Source: Ancylobacter koreensis (GTDB taxonomy: Bacteria > Pseudomonadota > Alphaproteobacteria > Rhizobiales > Xanthobacteraceae). From it: a stretch of DNA of 64,000 bases. Every line of letters begins with the position of its first letter. Position 1 is the stretch's first letter. Positions 44,234 through 53,837 of the stretch are shown here, in pieces. Below the pieces are notes generated by a model. The model was not told where the DNA came from. It ran no database searches and saw nothing but the letters and a program-made list of their open reading frames with translations. The position numbers and the translations under genes are program-made. The stretch lies in NCBI RefSeq assembly GCF_023016525.1, contig NZ_JALKCG010000006.1, positions 1 through 64,000 on the forward strand, given 5' to 3'.

Positions 44234-44869
44234 ATGAGCATGACCGACACGGCACCTGCGCGACCGGATGCCGAATCCGCCAAGCGCCGCGATATCATCG
44301 ACGGCGCCCGCCGCGTCTTCTTCGACAAGGGCTTCGACGGCGCGAGCATGGACGAGGTGGCCCGCGCCGCCGGCGTCTCGAAGGCGACGATCTATGTCTA
44401 TTTCGGCAGCAAGGAAGAGCTGTTCGAGGCGCTCGTGCAGAACGACCGCGCCCGCTCCGCCGAGCACCTGTTCGAGGTCGACCCCTCCATCGACAATGTC
44501 GAGGCCCTGCTGCGGCGCATCGGCGTGTCCTTCATGACGATGATGGTTCAGCCCGACCACATCAAGCTGATCCGCATGGTCATCGCGGTGGCGGAGAAAT
44601 TCCCGCGCGTCGGCCGCACCTTCTTCGATGCCGGCCCCTGCCATGGCGGCCAGCGCCTCGCCGAGCTGCTGCGCCGGCAGGCCGATCTCGGCCGCCTCGA
44701 ACTCGACGACGATCTCGCTGCGGCCTACATGTTCTTCAACATGTGCCAGAGCAACGCGGTGAAGGGCCTGCTCTTCGGCGTCGGGGAGCAGCCGAGCGCG
44801 GCGCAGATCGAGGAACATGTCGACCGCGGCGTGCGCGCCTTCCTCGCCACTTACGGCGCCCGCTCCTGA
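44234..44869 (+). CDS. TetR/AcrR-family repressor of the emrAB-type operon
   Basis: This is a 211-residue regulator. The N-terminal HTH spans residues about 18-64 (RRDIIDGARRVFFDKGFDGA, VARAAGVSKATIYVYFGSKE). The C-terminal ligand domain is of the AefR-like TetR_C type (VIAVAEKFPRVGRTFFDAGP). It is divergent from emrAB, and twin palindromes lie in the shared gap, which is the classic arrangement for autoregulation plus repression of the efflux genes. The open frame extends upstream to 44105, but the ATG at 44234 follows a GGAGGCCGGGAG ribosome site and gives the family N-terminus. Confidence 0.93.
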   Translation: MSMTDTAPARPDAESAKRRDIIDGARRVFFDKGFDGASMDEVARAAGVSKATIYVYFGSKEELFEALVQNDRARSAEHLFEVDPSIDNVEALLRRIGVSFMTMMVQPDHIKLIRMVIAVAEKFPRVGRTFFDAGPCHGGQRLAELLRRQADLGRLELDDDLAAAYMFFNMCQSNAVKGLLFGVGEQPSAAQIEEHVDRGVRAFLATYGARS

Positions 44870-44870
44870 T

Positions 44871-44906
44871 CGTCATCCCGGACGGCCAAAGGCCGATCCT
44901 GGATCG
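44871..44906. repeat. REP-like half element, family A
   Basis: CGTCATCCCGGACGGCC, an AAA loop and GGCCGATCCTGGATCGC match the reverse complement of the right half of the element at 61.8 kb. It fills the gap between the TetR gene and the CFA synthase stop. Confidence 0.7.
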
Positions 44907-44959
44907 CACAAGCATCTCAGCAATCCCGGCGCGCGCCGCGCTCGGCCGGCATTGCGAGA

Positions 44960-46177
44960 TTATTGCCCTGCCAGCGCGCGCTCCTCGTCGACGATGAAGT
45001 CCCGGATGACGGGCACGTCGTCGCGCTCGTTCGAGAGCAGGAGCTGGTAGACCATGTTCGAGCCGTGCAGGAAGCCGAGCTCAACGGCGACCAGGTAGAA
45101 CTCCCACATGCGGGCGAAGCGTTCGCCCATCATCTCGACCACCTCGGCGCGCTTCGCCTCGAAGTTCACCCGCCAGTGGCGGATGGTCCAGTAATAGTGC
45201 AGGCGCAGGATCTCGCAGTCGCCGGTCCACAGCCCCACCCGCTCCAGCGAGGCGAACACCTCCGACATCGCCGGCACATAGCCGCCGGGGAAGATGTATT
45301 TGCGGATGAAGGGCGCCGTTGAGCCGGGCGGCGACATGCGGCCGATGGCGTGGATCATGGCGAAGCCGCCGGGCGCCAGCAGGCGCTTGATGGTGCCGAA
45401 ATACTCGTCGAAATGGTTGACGCCGACATGCTCCATCATGCCCACGGAGACGATGCGGTCATAGGTGCCGGTCAGCTCCCGATAGTCGCGCTCGAAGAAG
45501 GTGATGCGGTCGGCGACGCCCGCCGCCTCGGCGCGCTTGCGCGATTCCGCGAGCTGCTCGGTGGCGACGTTGATGGCAGTGACATGCACGCCCAGCTTCG
45601 CCAGATAGATGGCGAGCGCGCCCCAGCCCGAGCCGATCTCCGCCACCCGCATGCCGGGCTCCAGCTTCAGCTTGGCCGCGATATGGCGCAGCTTGGCCTC
45701 CTGCGCCTCCTCCAGCGAGGCGTCGGGGGTGGGGAAATAGGCGCAGGAATAGATCATCCGGCTGTCGAGCCAGAGCGCGTAGAACTCCGGGGGATGGTCA
45801 TAATGGCTCTGCGCATTGGTCGCCGAGCGGCCGAGCGGGTTGGATTGGTGCCACCTCTTGAGGGCGCGCCAGCTCCGCCGCAGCGCCTGCTGTACCGGAT
45901 GCGAGGCGAGGCCGCGCCGGTTGATCGAGAACAGGTAGAGGAAGTCGTAGACGCTCGACCCGTCCTCGAAGGTCAGCCTGCCGTCCATATAGGCCTCGGC
46001 GGCGACCAGCTCGGGGTTGAAGAACAGCTCGCGGTCGAGCCTGTCGTCGTGCAGGCGCATGACGACGGTCGGCCCGTCCTCCCCGCTGCCGAAATAGGTG
46101 CGCTGGCCGGCCGGCTCGATCACGACGAGCTGGCCCTTGTGCACGAAGCGCTTCAGCAGATGGGGAAGAAACCGCAT
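44960..46177 (-). CDS. cfa: Cyclopropane-fatty-acyl-phospholipid synthase
   Basis: This is a 405-residue SAM-dependent methyltransferase that converts cis-unsaturated phospholipid chains to cyclopropane chains, usually in stationary phase or acid stress. It shows YDHPPEFYALWLDSRMIYSC, the SAM motif VAEIGSGWGALAIYLAKLGV, and GMMEHVGVNHFDEYF. The first 90 residues form the CFA-specific N-terminal domain (FNPELVAAEAYMDGRLTFED). It is transcribed alone. The ATG at 46177 gives the normal family length. Confidence 0.94.
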   Translation of the reverse strand: MRFLPHLLKRFVHKGQLVVIEPAGQRTYFGSGEDGPTVVMRLHDDRLDRELFFNPELVAAEAYMDGRLTFEDGSSVYDFLYLFSINRRGLASHPVQQALRRSWRALKRWHQSNPLGRSATNAQSHYDHPPEFYALWLDSRMIYSCAYFPTPDASLEEAQEAKLRHIAAKLKLEPGMRVAEIGSGWGALAIYLAKLGVHVTAINVATEQLAESRKRAEAAGVADRITFFERDYRELTGTYDRIVSVGMMEHVGVNHFDEYFGTIKRLLAPGGFAMIHAIGRMSPPGSTAPFIRKYIFPGGYVPAMSEVFASLERVGLWTGDCEILRLHYYWTIRHWRVNFEAKRAEVVEMMGERFARMWEFYLVAVELGFLHGSNMVYQLLLSNERDDVPVIRDFIVDEERALAGQ

Positions 46178-46260
46178 GGACCGCTCCGCACGCCCGACAG
46201 GATACCGCCGGCATCGGGCACAGCGGGGACGGCCCTGTCAAGGAGGACGGCGGCCCCGCC

Positions 46261-47640
46261 CTACCCCGCGCTCTCGCGCACAGCCGGCAGCTTCTGCTGG
46301 CTTTCCGCGCGCAGCAGCTTCTTCACCGGCGGGCTGGCGACGACGGTGCCGCGGTCGAAGAAGGCCTCGTGGTTCTTCTCGATGTCCTCCAGCACGTAGC
46401 GGTAGTTCACCATCAGCCCGTAGGCCTGCTTCATGCCGCGCGAAGAGAGGTCGCCGAAAGCGTTGATGCGCTCCAGACGCGCCCCGTTGCCGAGATGGAA
46501 GCGCGCCACCGGGTCGAGCGGCTTGCCCTTGGCCGAGCGTGCGATCAGGAAATAATGCGCCGCCAGCGCCTCGATCAGCGGCTGCAGCGCCGCGCGCGCC
46601 TCTTCGTCCGGCACGACGGCGGCGAGCGGGGCCAGCGCGGCGCGGTCGGCTTCGGTGACGACGAGCGAGGCCTCGCTGGCGATCTCGGCATCGAGCCAGC
46701 CCCGGAAACCGGGCACCGGCGAGAGCGTCACATAGGTGCGCAGCTCTGGGAATTCGCGGGAAATCTCCTCCACCACCTGTTTGATGAGGAAGTTGCCGAA
46801 GGTGACGCCGCCCAGCCCCTTCTGGCAGTTCGAGATGGAATAGAACACCGCCGTGCGCGCCGTCTGCGGGTCGAGCGGCGTACGCTTCACGTCGAGGATC
46901 GGGGCGATGGCAGGGGGCGCGTCTTTGGTCAGCGCCACCTCGACGAAGATCAGCGGCTCGTCGACCAGCGCGGGATGGAAGAAGGCGTAGCAGCGCCGGT
47001 CCGGCGAATCGACGCGCGCACGCAGGTCGTTCCAGTCGCGGATTTCGTGCACCGCCTCGTAGCGGATGATCTTTTCGAGGACGTTGGCAGGGGTCGACCA
47101 GTCGATCCGGCGGAGCACGAGGAACCCCCGATTGAACCAGGAAGCGAAGAGATGGGTGAAATCGCGGTCGATTCCGGCGAGATCGGGGCGGCGCGGCAGG
47201 GCTTCGAGAAGATCGGCCCGCATGGCGACGAGCTGGCCGGTGGCGCCGGGCGCGAGGTTGAGCCGGCGCACCAGCTCCTGCCGGCGCGGCTCGCTGGCGG
47301 CGTGCAGCTCGGCGACGGTGCGGCCGGAGGGCGCGGCGACATGGGCGGCGATGGCCTTGTCGAGCCGTGCCGCATCCGCTCCGAAGGCCGACAGCAGGGC
47401 CTCGAAAAAGGCGACGCGCTCGCCGGTTTTCAGGCCGCGATAGGCGATAAGGATTTCGCGGGCCAGCGCCACGCCCGACGCCTCGCCCTGACCGGAGAGC
47501 AGCCGCTCGCACAGCTCCGCCACCCCGGCGGCGCGCACCGCACCGGCCGGCCGGCGCTCGCGACCAATGTCGAGAAGCGCACGGCCGCGCTCGGCGATCG
47601 AGCCGAGCAGGTCGCCGAAGAAGCTGGTTCCGCTGTCCAC
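46261..47640 (-). CDS. matA: Malonyl-CoA decarboxylase
   Basis: This is a 459-residue enzyme releasing CO2 from malonyl-CoA to give acetyl-CoA. It shows the MCD N-terminal helical domain and the catalytic GNAT-like domain (AVFYSISNCQKGLGGVTFGN, FPELRTYVTLSPVPGFRGWL, the Ser/His region ARFHLGNGARLERINAFGD). The length matches rhizobial MatA (about 460 residues). The open frame continues upstream without Met; the GTG at 47640 is the only good start there, with a GAGG site 6 bases before it. The matB (malonyl-CoA synthetase) partner is absent, so a role in fatty acid or malonate metabolism is not specified by context. Confidence 0.9.
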   Translation of the reverse strand: MDSGTSFFGDLLGSIAERGRALLDIGRERRPAGAVRAAGVAELCERLLSGQGEASGVALAREILIAYRGLKTGERVAFFEALLSAFGADAARLDKAIAAHVAAPSGRTVAELHAASEPRRQELVRRLNLAPGATGQLVAMRADLLEALPRRPDLAGIDRDFTHLFASWFNRGFLVLRRIDWSTPANVLEKIIRYEAVHEIRDWNDLRARVDSPDRRCYAFFHPALVDEPLIFVEVALTKDAPPAIAPILDVKRTPLDPQTARTAVFYSISNCQKGLGGVTFGNFLIKQVVEEISREFPELRTYVTLSPVPGFRGWLDAEIASEASLVVTEADRAALAPLAAVVPDEEARAALQPLIEALAAHYFLIARSAKGKPLDPVARFHLGNGARLERINAFGDLSSRGMKQAYGLMVNYRYVLEDIEKNHEAFFDRGTVVASPPVKKLLRAESQQKLPAVRESAG

Positions 47641-47741
47641 CCTCGCCCTCGTCCCCGGCCCGAAGCGGCCCGACGGAACGATGAGACCCCCGCACGGCGA
47701 CGGACGCAAGACGGACCTTCGTCCCCCGCCCGCTCCGGCGA

Positions 47742-49091
47742 TCAAGCGCCGGTGATGAAGTCGAACAGCAGCTTCATGTTCAGCGCGATGATCAGCGCCG
47801 CCGCCAGCGAGGCCAGCACGATCTGCCAGCGCGGCGCGACGAGCGGGCCGAGCTTGCGCCTGTCGGAGGTGAACATGATCAGCGGCACGATGGCGAAGGG
47901 CAGTTGAAGGCTCAGTATGACCTGGCTGAGGATGAGGAGCGCCCCCGCCCCGCTCTCGCCATAGGCGATCGTGACCGAGGCCGCCGGCACGATGGCGATG
48001 GCGCGGGTGATCAGCCGGCGCAGCCATGGCGCGAGGCGGATGTTGAGGAAGCCTTCCATCACCGCCTGCCCGGCAATGGTCGCCGTCACCGTCGAGCTCA
48101 GCCCGCAGCACAGCAGCGCGACGGCGAACAGGGTCGGGGCGAGGGCGCTGCCGAGCAGCGGGTTGAGCAGTTCGTGCGCCTTGCCCAGATCGGCAATCTC
48201 GCCGGTGCCGCCGGCATGGAAGGTCGAGGCGGCGAGGATGAGGATGGAGGCGTTGATGGTCAGCGCGAACATCAGCGCCAGCGTCGAATCCCAGGTGGCG
48301 AGCCGGATCGCCTCGCGCTTGCCCTCCAGAGTGTCCTCATGCCGGCGCGTCTGCACGATGGCCGAGTGCAAGTAGAGATTATGCGGCATCACCGTCGCGC
48401 CGAGGATGCCGAGCGCGAGATAGAGCATGTCCGGATTGGTCACGATGTCGGTCGTCGGCGCGAAGCCGCGGATCACGTCGCCCCAGTTCGGATCGGCCAG
48501 CGCGATCTGGATGCCGAAGCAGGTGGCGATGACGAAGAGCAGCGCCACGATCAGCGCCTCGACGAAACGGAAGCCGAGATTCTGCAGCCACAGGATCAGG
48601 AAAACGTCGAGCGCGGTGATGACCACGCCGATTTCCAGCGGGATGCCGAAGAGCAGGTTCAGGCCGATGGCGGTGCCGATCACCTCGGCGAGATCGGTGG
48701 CGCAGATCGCCGCCTCGGCGAGGATCCACAGCACGAAGCCAACCGAGCGCGGGAAGGCGTCGCGGCAAGCCTGGGCGAGGTCGCGCCCCGATGCGATGCC
48801 GAGCCGCGAGCACAGCGCCTGCAGCAGGATGGCGATCATGTTGGAGAGCAGCGCGACGACCAGCAGGCTGTAGCCGAAGCGCGAGCCGCCGGCGAGCGAG
48901 GTCGCCCAGTTGCCGGGGTCCATATAGCCTGTGGCGACGAGATAGCCCGGGCCGAGAAAGGCGGCGAAGCGCCAGAAGCCGCGCTTCTTCGGCACGGCGA
49001 TGCTGCCATGCACCTCGGAAAGCGCGGGATCGCCGCGCTCGCGCCGCCAGCCAAGACCCTCGCCGCCGCCCGCCTGAAGTTTGTCCAGCAT
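47742..49091 (-). CDS. mntH: Nramp-family Mn2+/divalent metal transporter
   Basis: This is a 449-residue proton-coupled metal importer with 11 predicted helices. The metal-binding motifs [12 protein letters not shown] (helix 1) and [10 protein letters not shown] (helix 6) are intact, which favours Mn2+/Fe2+ selectivity. The ATG at 49091 gives a normal N-terminus; the longer open frame upstream has no support. Two copies of a 16-base GCGAAYGARTTGCA-type motif lie 17 and 69 bases before the start and may bind a Fur/Mur-type repressor. Confidence 0.93.
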   Translation of the reverse strand: MLDKLQAGGGEGLGWRRERGDPALSEVHGSIAVPKKRGFWRFAAFLGPGYLVATGYMDPGNWATSLAGGSRFGYSLLVVALLSNMIAILLQALCSRLGIASGRDLAQACRDAFPRSVGFVLWILAEAAICATDLAEVIGTAIGLNLLFGIPLEIGVVITALDVFLILWLQNLGFRFVEALIVALLFVIATCFGIQIALADPNWGDVIRGFAPTTDIVTNPDMLYLALGILGATVMPHNLYLHSAIVQTRRHEDTLEGKREAIRLATWDSTLALMFALTINASILILAASTFHAGGTGEIADLGKAHELLNPLLGSALAPTLFAVALLCCGLSSTVTATIAGQAVMEGFLNIRLAPWLRRLITRAIAIVPAASVTIAYGESGAGALLILSQVILSLQLPFAIVPLIMFTSDRRKLGPLVAPRWQIVLASLAAALIIALNMKLLFDFITGA

Positions 49092-49107
49092 CGCCCGTGA
49101 ACCGCTA

Positions 49108-49123
49108 TTGCGAATGAGTTGCA
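49108..49123. promoter_or_regulatory. Repeated upstream box 1 of mntH
   Basis: TTGCGAATGAGTTGCA shares 14 of 16 bases with the copy at 49160. It lies 17 bases upstream of the mntH start. The TGC...GCA arms resemble alphaproteobacterial Mur/Fur-type boxes. Confidence 0.45.
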
Positions 49124-49159
49124 TTAAACATGACGCAGCGCACGGAAATGTCAATGCAG

Positions 49160-49175
49160 TTGCGAACGAATTGCA
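49160..49175. promoter_or_regulatory. Repeated upstream box 2 of mntH
   Basis: TTGCGAACGAATTGCA is the second copy of the motif at 49108, same orientation, 52 bases away. Two sites in one promoter are compatible with metal-dependent repression. Confidence 0.45.
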
Positions 49176-49269
49176 ACTAAGCCCGACGTGGAGCGGCAGA
49201 GCGGACACGTTTTCGCGCGCAGCCCCGCGATGCCTTGGAACCGCCCGCCGGCGCGGGCACTTTCCGGGG

Positions 49270-50013
49270 ATGCTGCGCGCCCTCCGCCTCTCGCTTCTCG
49301 GCTTTCTCCTGCTGTTCGCCCTGCCGCTCGGCGCCCATGCCCTCGTGCAATGGCACGAGGTCGACTGGACGCGGAGCTGGAGCACGGCGGACTGGTCGAG
49401 CACCGGCACGCTGCCTGCCGCCAACGCGCATCCCGACGCAATGGTGCGGGTCTATGCCGCCCGCGTCGGGCGCTGGCGCGGCATCTTCGCGGTGCACAGC
49501 TGGATCGTCTTCAAGGAGGACGGCGCCCGCGCCTATGAGCGTTACGACAAGGTCGGCTGGGGCCGGCCCATCCGCCACAATGGCTACGCCCCGGACGGAC
49601 GCTGGTACGGCAACGACCCGGAAATCGTCTTCGAGGCGACGGGCGCAGAGGCCGAGGCGCTGATCCCGAAGCTGCGCGTCGCCATCGACTCCTACCCCTA
49701 TGGCCGCGCCGGCGACTACCATGTCTGGCCGGGCCCGAACTCCAACAGCTTCACCGCTTATGTGCTGGGACAGGTGCCGGAGATGGCGGTCGCCCTGCCC
49801 CCCACCGCCATCGGCAAGGATTTCCCGGTCGACGGCGACTGGATCGGCCTCGCCCCCTCGCGCACCGGGCTGCGGGTGACGCTCGACGGCTATGCCGGGC
49901 TGACGCTGGCCTGGGTCGAGGGCGTCGAGATCAATATCCTCGGCGCCATCGCCGGGCTGGATATCCGCCGGCCCGGCATCAAGCTGCCCGGCTTCGGCCG
50001 GATCGGCATCTGA
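49270..50013 (+). CDS. DUF3750-family exported protein
   Basis: This is a 247-residue protein with an N-terminal signal/anchor ([20 protein letters not shown]) and the DUF3750 body: [40 protein letters not shown] and [22 protein letters not shown]3750 has an NlpC/P60-like His/Asn/Ser-containing core, but its function is unproven. The ATG at 49270 follows a GGGG run; the open frame upstream is unsupported. It is divergent from mntH across the metal-box region. Confidence 0.85.
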   Translation: MLRALRLSLLGFLLLFALPLGAHALVQWHEVDWTRSWSTADWSSTGTLPAANAHPDAMVRVYAARVGRWRGIFAVHSWIVFKEDGARAYERYDKVGWGRPIRHNGYAPDGRWYGNDPEIVFEATGAEAEALIPKLRVAIDSYPYGRAGDYHVWPGPNSNSFTAYVLGQVPEMAVALPPTAIGKDFPVDGDWIGLAPSRTGLRVTLDGYAGLTLAWVEGVEINILGAIAGLDIRRPGIKLPGFGRIGI

Positions 50014-50097
50014 CCGGCCACCGGCGCGGCCCTTTTTCGTCTACCCGCGCCGGGCCCCCTCGTGCATGCTGGGCCGGCCGATCCTCGGGGGAGCACC

Positions 50098-50922
50098 ATG
50101 ATCGACCGCATCATCCGCAGCGTCCGGGCGGGGCTGGGCGCCACGTTTCTGGCGTGCCTCGCCGCTTCGCCGGTCCTCGCCGCGCCGTGCGGCGACGACG
50201 CTTCCGGCTTCGATGGCTGGAAGAGCACCTTCCGCCGCGAGGCCGCCTCGCAGGGCATTTCGCCGGGCGCGCTGCGCGTGCTGGACGGCGTGACCTACGA
50301 CACGCGCGTCATCAGCCTCGACCGCAACCAGAAGCACTTCAAGCAGAGCTTCGAGCAGTTCGCCGCCAACCGCATCAGCGCGGGTCGCATCGCCACCGGC
50401 AGGCAGAAGCTCCAGCAATACGGTGCCACGCTCAAGCGCATCGAGCAGCGCTACGGCGTGCCGGGCGAGGTGCTGGTGGCGATCTGGGGGCTGGAGACCG
50501 ACTACGGCGTCAACCAGGGCAAGATGCCGATCCTGCGCTCGCTTTCCACCCTCGCCTATGACTGCCGGCGCACTGCCTTCTTCACCGCGCAGCTTCTCGA
50601 CGCGCTGCGCATCTACCAGCGCGGCGACCTCACCCTCGACGAGATGCGCGGCGCCTGGGCCGGCGAGATCGGCCAGACCCAGTTCATGGCCTCGTCCTAC
50701 GTGAAGTTCGCGGTCGACTTCGACGGCGACGGCCGCGCCGACCTCGTGCGCAGTGCGCCGGACGTGCTGGCCTCCACCGCCAATTATCTGCGCGGCTATG
50801 GTTGGCGGGCCGGTGCCGGCTGGGAACCGGGCGAGCCGAACTATCAGGCGCTGCTCGGCTGGAACAAGGCCGAGGTCTATGCCCGCACCATCGGCCTGTT
50901 CGCCAGCCGGCTCACCCGCTGA
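50098..50922 (+). CDS. Lytic murein transglycosylase (MltB/SLT_2 family)
   Basis: This is a 274-residue exported enzyme that cleaves the MurNAc-GlcNAc bond to give anhydro-muropeptides. A signal peptide (to VLAAPC) precedes the SLT domain with the catalytic Glu in AIWGLETDYGVNQGKMP and the MltB hallmarks GEIGQTQFMASSYVKFAVDF and DGRADLVRSAPDVLASTANY. The ATG at 50098 follows GGGGGAG. Unlike some relatives it lacks a C-terminal peptidoglycan-binding domain. It lies alone between the DUF3750 gene and the outer-membrane barrel gene. Confidence 0.93.
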   Translation: MIDRIIRSVRAGLGATFLACLAASPVLAAPCGDDASGFDGWKSTFRREAASQGISPGALRVLDGVTYDTRVISLDRNQKHFKQSFEQFAANRISAGRIATGRQKLQQYGATLKRIEQRYGVPGEVLVAIWGLETDYGVNQGKMPILRSLSTLAYDCRRTAFFTAQLLDALRIYQRGDLTLDEMRGAWAGEIGQTQFMASSYVKFAVDFDGDGRADLVRSAPDVLASTANYLRGYGWRAGAGWEPGEPNYQALLGWNKAEVYARTIGLFASRLTR

Positions 50923-51182
50923 CGCCGGGTCGCCTCGCTCGTTCGCGTCCAAACAAGCCTCGCCGGCTTTTCTCCGCATCCGGCATCGAATTACCACCCA
51001 ATGCTCCGAATAGTTGCCGCCGCGCACCAGTTTGAAAGAGTTCGAGGCCGGCGCGGCGGTCGCGCTTGACGCAATAGTTGCACAGGGTCTTGAGTAGCCC
51101 GGACATTTGCAGGCTCGCGCTTGCCATCATGTGTAACGCGTGGGCTCCGGGAAGCGGGGCCGTGTAACGACTGGGGGAAGTC

Positions 51183-51908
51183 ATGAAGGCCTTGGCGATC
51201 GCTGGCATGTTGCTCGTTTCTTCCGGCGCCGTCCTCGCGGCGGACCTGCCGTCGGCCGCGCCCGTCCTGAAGGCGCCGGCCTACGTTCCCGCCTTCAGCT
51301 GGACGGGCCTCTATCTCGGCGGCCAGGTCGGCTATGGCTGGGTGGACGCGGACAGCGGCCTCTCGCAGGGCTTCTCGCCGAACTACGCCACCTCTTCGGG
51401 CAGCCCGAGCGGCGTGTTCGGCGGCGGCTTCGTCGGCTACAATTACCAGTTCGAGTCCAATCTCGTCGTCGGCATCGAAGCCGACATCAACGGCGGCAGC
51501 CTGAGCTCGACCGACTCCATCTCGATCTTCGGCGTCGAGAGCTTGTTTGCCCATGCGGAGCATGAGCTGGAATGGTTCGGCTCGGTGCGCGCGCGCATCG
51601 GCTACGCCTTCGACCGCTTCCTGCCCTTCGTGACCGCAGGCTATGCGTTCGGCTCGGCCAAGACCACCTATGCGGACGATATCCCGTTCGGCGACAGGGT
51701 CAGCGTCTCCGAAACCCTGTCGGGCTGGACCATCGGCGGCGGCCTCGAATATGCCTTCACCGACAACATCATAGCCCGCATCGAATATCGCTATGCCGAC
51801 TATGGCGACATCTCCTCGAACGTGGTGGTGCCGCCCTTCATCACGGTCGGGATGGACCAGAAGTACACCAGCAACGATGTGCGTCTCGGCCTGAGCTACA
51901 AGTTCTGA
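51183..51908 (+). CDS. Omp25/Omp31-like outer-membrane beta-barrel protein
   Basis: This is a 241-residue predicted 8-stranded barrel with a signal peptide (MKALAIAGMLLVSSGAVLAA) and the Brucella Omp25/31 signature (SWTGLYLGGQVGYGWVDADS, GVFGGGFVGYNYQFESNLVV, IEYRYADYGD) and the closing strand (VRLGLSYKF). These are abundant structural outer-membrane proteins in Hyphomicrobiales. The ribosome site GGGGGAAG lies just before the ATG. The 260-base upstream gap has an AT-rich stretch for a promoter. It is monocistronic. Confidence 0.93.
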   Translation: MKALAIAGMLLVSSGAVLAADLPSAAPVLKAPAYVPAFSWTGLYLGGQVGYGWVDADSGLSQGFSPNYATSSGSPSGVFGGGFVGYNYQFESNLVVGIEADINGGSLSSTDSISIFGVESLFAHAEHELEWFGSVRARIGYAFDRFLPFVTAGYAFGSAKTTYADDIPFGDRVSVSETLSGWTIGGGLEYAFTDNIIARIEYRYADYGDISSNVVVPPFITVGMDQKYTSNDVRLGLSYKF

Positions 51909-52023
51909 CGCTTCGGCGCGGGGCGACACGGACCCCGCCCACAGCCGTTGCGCGGATTTTCACATTGCGGGGGAAGGTGGCGGCCGGCAGTTTGCCGACG
52001 CCACTTTTCCCCGCAGGTGTTTC

Positions 52024-53655
52024 ATGTCCGCCGTCAGCCCCGCCTCTTCCGAAACCTATGACTACATCGTGGTCGGCGCCGGCTCGGCGGGGTGCGTGCT
52101 TGCGAACCGGCTTTCGGCCGATCCGACGAACCGCGTGCTGGTGCTGGAAGCGGGCGGGCGCGACAACTGGATCTGGTTCCACATCCCGGTCGGCTATCTC
52201 TTCGCCATCGGCAATCCGCGCGCCGACTGGTGCTTCAGGACCGAGGCCGAGGCCGGGCTGAACGGACGCGCGCTGAACTACCCGCGCGGCAAGACCATCG
52301 GCGGCTCCTCCGCCATCAACGCCATGATCTACATGCGCGGCCAGGCGGGCGATTACGACCACTGGCGCCAGCTCGGCCTCACCGGCTGGGGCTGGGACGA
52401 CGTGCTGCCCGTCTTCAAGCGGCACGAGGACCATTATCTCGGCGCCGGCGCCTTCCACGGCGCGGGCGGCGAATGGCGCGTCGAATTCCCGCGCCTCACC
52501 TGGAAGCTGCTCGACGAGGTGCGCGAGGCCGCCCGGCAGGCCGGCATCGCTCCGATTGCGGACTTCAACACCGGCGACAATGAAGGCTCCTCCTATTTCC
52601 AGGTGAACCAGAAGCGCGGTTTCCGCTGGAGCGCCGCGCGCGGCTTCCTCAAGCCCGCCCTGTCGCGCGCCAATCTGCGGCTGGAGACCGGCGCGCGCAC
52701 CGAGCGCGTGCTGGTGGAGAACGGCCGCGCCGTCGGCGTCGCCTATGTGAAGGACGGCGTGCGCCATGTGGCGCGGGCGCGCGGCGAGGTCGTGCTCGCT
52801 TCCGGCGCCATCGGCTCGCCGCATCTGCTCAAGCTGTCGGGCATCGGGCCGGGCGCGGAGCTTTCCAAACACGGCATCCCGGTGGTGCTGGACCGGCCGG
52901 GCGTCGGCACCAATCTGCAGGACCATCTGCAATTGCGGATGATCTACAAGGTCTCCGGCGTACCGACGCTGAACGAGCAGTACCATTCGCTGTTCGGCCG
53001 GGCGAAGATGGGGCTTGACTTCGCCCTGTTCCAGCGCGGGCCGCTGACCATGGCGCCCTCGCAGCTCGGCATCTTCACCCGCTCGCGCGCCGAGATCGAG
53101 CGCGCCGACCTCGAATTCCACGTGCAGCCGCTCTCGCTCGGCAAGTTCGGCGAGCCGCTGCACCGCTTTCCGGCCTTCACCATGAGCGTGTGCAATCTGC
53201 GCCCCACCAGCCGGGGCGCCCTGACGCTGGCGAGCGCGGACGCCGCCGCCGCCCCGCGCATCCGGCCGAACTACCTCGCCACGGAGGAGGACCGGCGCGT
53301 GGCCGCCGACAGCATCCGCGTCGCCCGCCGCATCGTCGGCCAGCCGGCGCTCGCGCCCTATGCGCCCGAAGAGTTCCTGCCCGGTGCCTCTGTCGACGAC
53401 AGCGAGGAGGCGCTGGCGCGCGCTGCCGGCGACATCGGCACCACCATCTTCCACCCCGTCGGCACGGCCAAGATGGGCCTCGCCTCCGACCCCATGGCGG
53501 TGGTCGACGCGCGGCTCCGGGTCTTCGGCATGGAGGGGCTGCGGATGGCCGACGCCTCGGTCATGCCGACGCTGGTGTCGGGCAACACCAATTCGCCCAC
53601 CATCATGATCGCCGAGAAGGCGGCCGGGATGATTCTAGAGGACGCGCGGGGGTAG
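52024..53655 (+). CDS. GMC-family FAD oxidoreductase (choline/alcohol dehydrogenase type)
   Basis: This is a 543-residue flavoprotein. It shows the FAD dinucleotide fold (YDYIVVGAGSAGCVLANRLS), GMC signature 1 (YPRGKTIGGSSAINAMIYMR), signature 2 (ASGAIGSPHLLKLSGIGPG) and the catalytic His region (FHPVGTAKMG). The class oxidises alcohols such as choline, PEG or polyols; no betB or betI lies nearby, so choline is not favoured. It starts at 52024, 115 bases after the outer-membrane gene, and is followed by a repeat element. Confidence 0.92.
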   Translation: MSAVSPASSETYDYIVVGAGSAGCVLANRLSADPTNRVLVLEAGGRDNWIWFHIPVGYLFAIGNPRADWCFRTEAEAGLNGRALNYPRGKTIGGSSAINAMIYMRGQAGDYDHWRQLGLTGWGWDDVLPVFKRHEDHYLGAGAFHGAGGEWRVEFPRLTWKLLDEVREAARQAGIAPIADFNTGDNEGSSYFQVNQKRGFRWSAARGFLKPALSRANLRLETGARTERVLVENGRAVGVAYVKDGVRHVARARGEVVLASGAIGSPHLLKLSGIGPGAELSKHGIPVVLDRPGVGTNLQDHLQLRMIYKVSGVPTLNEQYHSLFGRAKMGLDFALFQRGPLTMAPSQLGIFTRSRAEIERADLEFHVQPLSLGKFGEPLHRFPAFTMSVCNLRPTSRGALTLASADAAAAPRIRPNYLATEEDRRVAADSIRVARRIVGQPALAPYAPEEFLPGASVDDSEEALARAAGDIGTTIFHPVGTAKMGLASDPMAVVDARLRVFGMEGLRMADASVMPTLVSGNTNSPTIMIAEKAAGMILEDARG

Positions 53656-53688
53656 TGCCGGTGCTTCCGGGCAAGGCCGAAGCAATTT

Positions 53689-53795
53689 CCCTCTCCCCGT
53701 CGGGGAGAGGTGGCCCGCGAAGCGGGTCGGTGAGGGGCGACAGGCTGACGATCGCAGAGCCCCTCACCCCAACCCTCTCCCCGACGGGGAGAGGG
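53689..53795. repeat. REP-like palindromes, family B (inverted pair)
   Basis: Two copies of a strong palindrome (CCTCTCCCCG-TCGGGGAGAGG at 53690-53710, CCCTCTCCCCG-ACGGGGAGAGGG at 53773-53795) are linked by GGTGAGGGG and CCCCTCACC. This paired form is common in rhizobial genomes. It lies between convergent GMC and mepA genes and may act as a terminator or protein-binding site. Confidence 0.8.
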
Positions 53796-53837
53796 AGCAA
53801 CCACGGTCATGTGCGCCGACAGCCGTCCCGGGAGCCG

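Noticed and set aside
50014..50040. Weak GGCC stem with a CTTTTT run after the DUF3750 gene
   Set aside because: The stem is only about 4 bp and mismatched; the T-run alone is not enough to call a terminator.
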